Below, piece after piece: positions 61,735-64,000 of a stretch of DNA of 64,000 bases. A program made the position numbers and the translations under genes. The notes under the pieces were generated by a model. That model ran no database searches. It saw only the letters and a program-made list of their open reading frames with translations, and was not told where the DNA came from. The stretch lies in contig NZ_CANMRY010000003.1 in assembly GCF_947500405.1 (NCBI RefSeq), forward strand, positions 124,001 to 188,000. The letters run 5' to 3'. The DNA is from an uncultured Maribacter sp. (lineage in GTDB: Bacteria > Bacteroidota > Bacteroidia > Flavobacteriales > Flavobacteriaceae). The number at the start of each line of letters is the position of its first letter. Position 1 is the first letter of the stretch.

Positions 61735-63561
61735 TTAGTGATGCATTTCTTCTTCATCTGGTTGCAAAGGAACTGTTTGCGGAACAAAATCTTGACCAGG
61801 TATAATATATTCCCCATTTGCATCTACCTTACTATAATCATAAGCCCAACGATGAACTTCTGGAATTGGACCATGCCAGTTTCCATGAAAATGTTCGTGT
61901 GGAGTAGTCCATTCTAATGTATTAGAGCTCCATGGATTTAATGAACCTTTCTTACCATTAAAGATACTATTAACAAAATTGTATAAGAATATTAATTGCG
62001 CTCCTGCAGCAATTATTGCAAATACAGTCATTAAAACTTGTACATCTGTTAATTCATCAAACATTGGAAATGCTGTATTCTGGTAATATCTTCTGGGAAC
62101 ACCTGCCATACCAACAAAGTGCATTGGAAAGAATACTCCATAGGCACAAACTGCTGTTATCCAAAAGTGTACATATCCTAAGTTTTTGTTCATCATCTTA
62201 CCCTCAAACATTTTTGGGAACCAGTGATAAACTCCAGCAAATAAACCATATAGTGCAGATATACCCATTACTAAGTGAAAGTGTGCTACCACAAAATATG
62301 TATCATGAACGTTAATATCTAGTGTACTATCTCCTAATACAATACCTGTTAAACCTCCTGTTATAAAAGTGGAAACTAATCCTATAGAAAATAACATTCC
62401 AGGGTTTAACTGTAAATTACCTTTCCATAGTGTGGTTATATAGTTAAATGCCTTTACCGCAGATGGTATTGCAATTAATAGTGTTGTAAATGTAAATACA
62501 GATCCTAAGAAAGGATTCATTCCAGAAATAAACATATGGTGTCCCCAAACTATTGTAGACAAGAATGCAATTGCAATTATAGACGCAATCATAGCTCTAT
62601 ATCCAAAAATTGGTTTACGAGCATTGGTAGACATTACTTCTGACGTAATACCCAATGCAGGCAATAATACAATATATACTTCTGGGTGGCCTAAGAACCA
62701 AAATAAGTGCTCATATAAAACAGGTGAACCTCCTTGATAATGCAAAACTTCTCCTTGAATAAATATATCTGATAAAAAGAATGAGGTTCCAAAACTTCTA
62801 TCCATTATAAGTAATAATGCTGCTGATAAAAGAACTGGGAACGAAATAACACCAATAATTGCTGTTACAAAGAATGCCCATATTGTCAGTGGTAATCTTG
62901 TCATTGACATACCTTTTGTTCGTAAGTTAATAACTGTAACTATATAGTTTAATGACCCAAGTAATGAAGATGCAATAAATATAGCCATAGAAACCAACCA
63001 TAATGTCATACCCATACCAGAACCTGGTTGTGCCATTGGCAGTGCACTCAAAGGCGGATAAATTGTCCATCCTGCTGCTGCAGGTCCTGCCTCTACAAAT
63101 AAAGAGCAAACCATTATTACACTAGATAAAAAGAATAACCAGTAAGACACCATATTTAAAAACCCTGATGCCATATCTCTTGCACCAATTTGCAAAGGAA
63201 TAAGTAAGTTACTAAACGTACCACTTAAACCAGCGGTAAGTACAAAGAATACCATTATAGTACCATGAATAGTAACTAATGCTAAATAAATATCCGCATC
63301 CATTACACCTCCTGGAGCCCATTTTCCTAATACAGCTTCAAATATTGGAAAAGATTCTCCTGGCCAAGCAATTTGCATTCTAAATAAGATAGACATTGCT
63401 ATACCAATAGTACCCATGATTAAACCAGTAATTAAATACTGCTTAGAAATCATTTTATGATCTGTACTAAATATATATTTTGTTACAAAGGTTTCTTTGT
63501 GATGATGATGTCCATGATCCTCTTCGTGACCATCTACTTGTGCATGTGCTGTTGCTGACAT
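61735..63561 (-). CDS. ctaD: Cytochrome c oxidase subunit I
   Basis: 608 residues, 12 core helices. Heme and copper ligands are visible: IHGTIMVFFVLTAG (heme a His), GHPEVYIVLLPALG (His-Tyr cross-link pair), GHHMFISGM (His-His for CuB) and VHDTYFVVAHFHLVMG (heme ligands). The N-terminus is histidine-rich (HEEDHGHHHHKE), an added polar head before helix 1. This is the oxygen-reducing core of an aa3/caa3-type oxidase. Subunit II is upstream with a 43-base gap, while subunits III/IV and assembly factors are in the 30-35 kb cluster. Confidence 0.97.
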   Translation of the reverse strand: MSATAHAQVDGHEEDHGHHHHKETFVTKYIFSTDHKMISKQYLITGLIMGTIGIAMSILFRMQIAWPGESFPIFEAVLGKWAPGGVMDADIYLALVTIHGTIMVFFVLTAGLSGTFSNLLIPLQIGARDMASGFLNMVSYWLFFLSSVIMVCSLFVEAGPAAAGWTIYPPLSALPMAQPGSGMGMTLWLVSMAIFIASSLLGSLNYIVTVINLRTKGMSMTRLPLTIWAFFVTAIIGVISFPVLLSAALLLIMDRSFGTSFFLSDIFIQGEVLHYQGGSPVLYEHLFWFLGHPEVYIVLLPALGITSEVMSTNARKPIFGYRAMIASIIAIAFLSTIVWGHHMFISGMNPFLGSVFTFTTLLIAIPSAVKAFNYITTLWKGNLQLNPGMLFSIGLVSTFITGGLTGIVLGDSTLDINVHDTYFVVAHFHLVMGISALYGLFAGVYHWFPKMFEGKMMNKNLGYVHFWITAVCAYGVFFPMHFVGMAGVPRRYYQNTAFPMFDELTDVQVLMTVFAIIAAGAQLIFLYNFVNSIFNGKKGSLNPWSSNTLEWTTPHEHFHGNWHGPIPEVHRWAYDYSKVDANGEYIIPGQDFVPQTVPLQPDEEEMHH

Positions 63562-63604
63562 AATCGAACTTTATTTTTTTGTTAATTTATTATTTTACTT
63601 GTAA

Positions 63605-64000
63605 TTAGTTTACAGAAGCTATAGATGGTTTAAAAGTCTTTTGTTCTTTTATCCATTTATTGTATTCTTCTTCTGTTTCCACTATAATTTTCATTTGCAT
63701 ATTGTAATGCGATTTTCCACAAATCTTATTACAAAGTAAAATATAATCAAACTCCCATGGATCAGAATTGTCTTCGCCTAAAGCGGCTTTTTTAGCTCTT
63801 ATAGCATTTGTTCTTTTAACCTTATCAACTACATCAGGATCTAATCGCATCTCAGCAGTTGTTGTTATAGGAGTAAAAGAAAATTCAGTTATCATTCCAG
63901 GAACACAATTCATTTGTGCTCTAAAATGTGGCATATAAGCTGAATGCAAGACATCTTGTGAACGCATTTTAAAATTCACTTTTCTACCAACTGGTAAATG
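63605..64000 (-). CDS. ctaC: Cytochrome c oxidase subunit II, 3' part (5' end outside window)
   Basis: 131 C-terminal codons are in view; the frame runs through the window edge (HLPVGRKVNFKMRSQDV). An internal GTG at 63977-63979 is not the start. The Cu-A site is complete: His in DVLHSAYMPHF, then CNKICGKSHYNM (two Cys, Glu-position Ile, His, Met). The stretch MNCVPGMITEFSFTP is the usual cupredoxin strand. No fused cytochrome c domain is present at the C-terminus, so this part resembles aa3 rather than caa3 form. It forms an operon with ctaD. Confidence 0.95.
   Translation of the reverse strand, partial: HLPVGRKVNFKMRSQDVLHSAYMPHFRAQMNCVPGMITEFSFTPITTTAEMRLDPDVVDKVKRTNAIRAKKAALGEDNSDPWEFDYILLCNKICGKSHYNMQMKIIVETEEEYNKWIKEQKTFKPSIASVN

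Noticed and set aside
1-64000. CRISPR arrays, insertion sequences, integrase/att sites, toxin-antitoxin pairs, biosynthetic or defence clusters
   Set aside because: I looked for repeat-spacer patterns, transposase and recombinase motifs and small paired genes and saw none; gene content looks like ordinary chromosome.

Overview
The window is 64 kb of AT-rich chromosome from a member of the Bacteroidota, almost certainly a (probably marine) Flavobacteriaceae bacterium. The evidence is the type IX secretion / gliding gene sprA, two PorP/SprF-family proteins, a giant adhesin-like protein with a T9SS type B (CHU_C-like) sorting domain, LytS/LytTR regulation, a Flavobacteriia-style cytochrome oxidase cluster, and several promoters of the Bacteroidota form TTG-N17-22-TAnnTTTG. 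I cannot name the genus. Most of the window looks like core genome. I see no insertion sequence, prophage, integrase, CRISPR array or rRNA, and no gene-free stretch longer than about 300 bases.

Layout. 1-1600: 3' end of mutS, then tRNA-Gly(GCC) and tRNA-Leu(TAA) behind one good promoter and before a terminator. 1.7-3.6 kb: SanA-like envelope protein and an unusual Nramp-family transporter. 3.6-10.3 kb (minus): secreted Calx-beta/DUF11 protein, PorP/SprF protein and PorE-like OmpA protein, joined in one operon. 10.4-14.8 kb (minus): fabD, gamma carbonic anhydrase, and a LytTR regulator with its TPR histidine kinase. 14.9-19.5 kb: DUF4349 protein with a VWA lipoprotein, a second PorP/SprF gene, an Nfu-type Fe-S protein and a dodecin. 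19.5-29.7 kb (minus): tsaB and an eight-gene tripartite efflux operon with two adaptors, four FtsX-type permeases, one ATPase and one TolC-like protein. 29.8-35.0 kb (minus): cytochrome oxidase cluster (heme O synthase, two subunit III proteins, subunit IV, Sco, DUF420 and small accessory proteins). 35.2-36.9 kb: two tandem TonB-family proteins. 36.9-47.9 kb (minus): vanZ-like, gcvH, sprA, ruvA, maeB. 48.0-56.4 kb: a carbohydrate locus (TonB-dependent receptor, small thioredoxin/glutaredoxin-like protein, MFS transporter, PfkB sugar kinase, GH13 phosphorylase-like enzyme, divergent LacI regulator). 56.4-61.6 kb: queG, ruvB, an acyl-CoA oxidase-like protein and a DUF2807 protein. 61.7-64.0 kb (minus): cytochrome oxidase subunit I and the 3' part of subunit II.

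How the genes work together. The carbohydrate locus reads as a compact pathway: outer-membrane uptake by the TonB-dependent receptor, inner-membrane import by an SUT-like MFS carrier, phosphorolysis by a sucrose-phosphorylase-like GH13 enzyme, and phosphorylation of the released ketose by the PfkB kinase. It lacks a SusD partner and is probably controlled by the LacI protein through two identical palindromes spaced exactly 21 bp apart in the divergent promoter region. This locus, the duplicated efflux operon with an inverted repeat over its promoter, and a few proteins missing textbook residues (the Nramp-like transporter, the cysteine-free Sco-like protein, the dodecin without its tryptophan) are the most interesting parts. 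I did not find a clearly undescribed multi-gene system.
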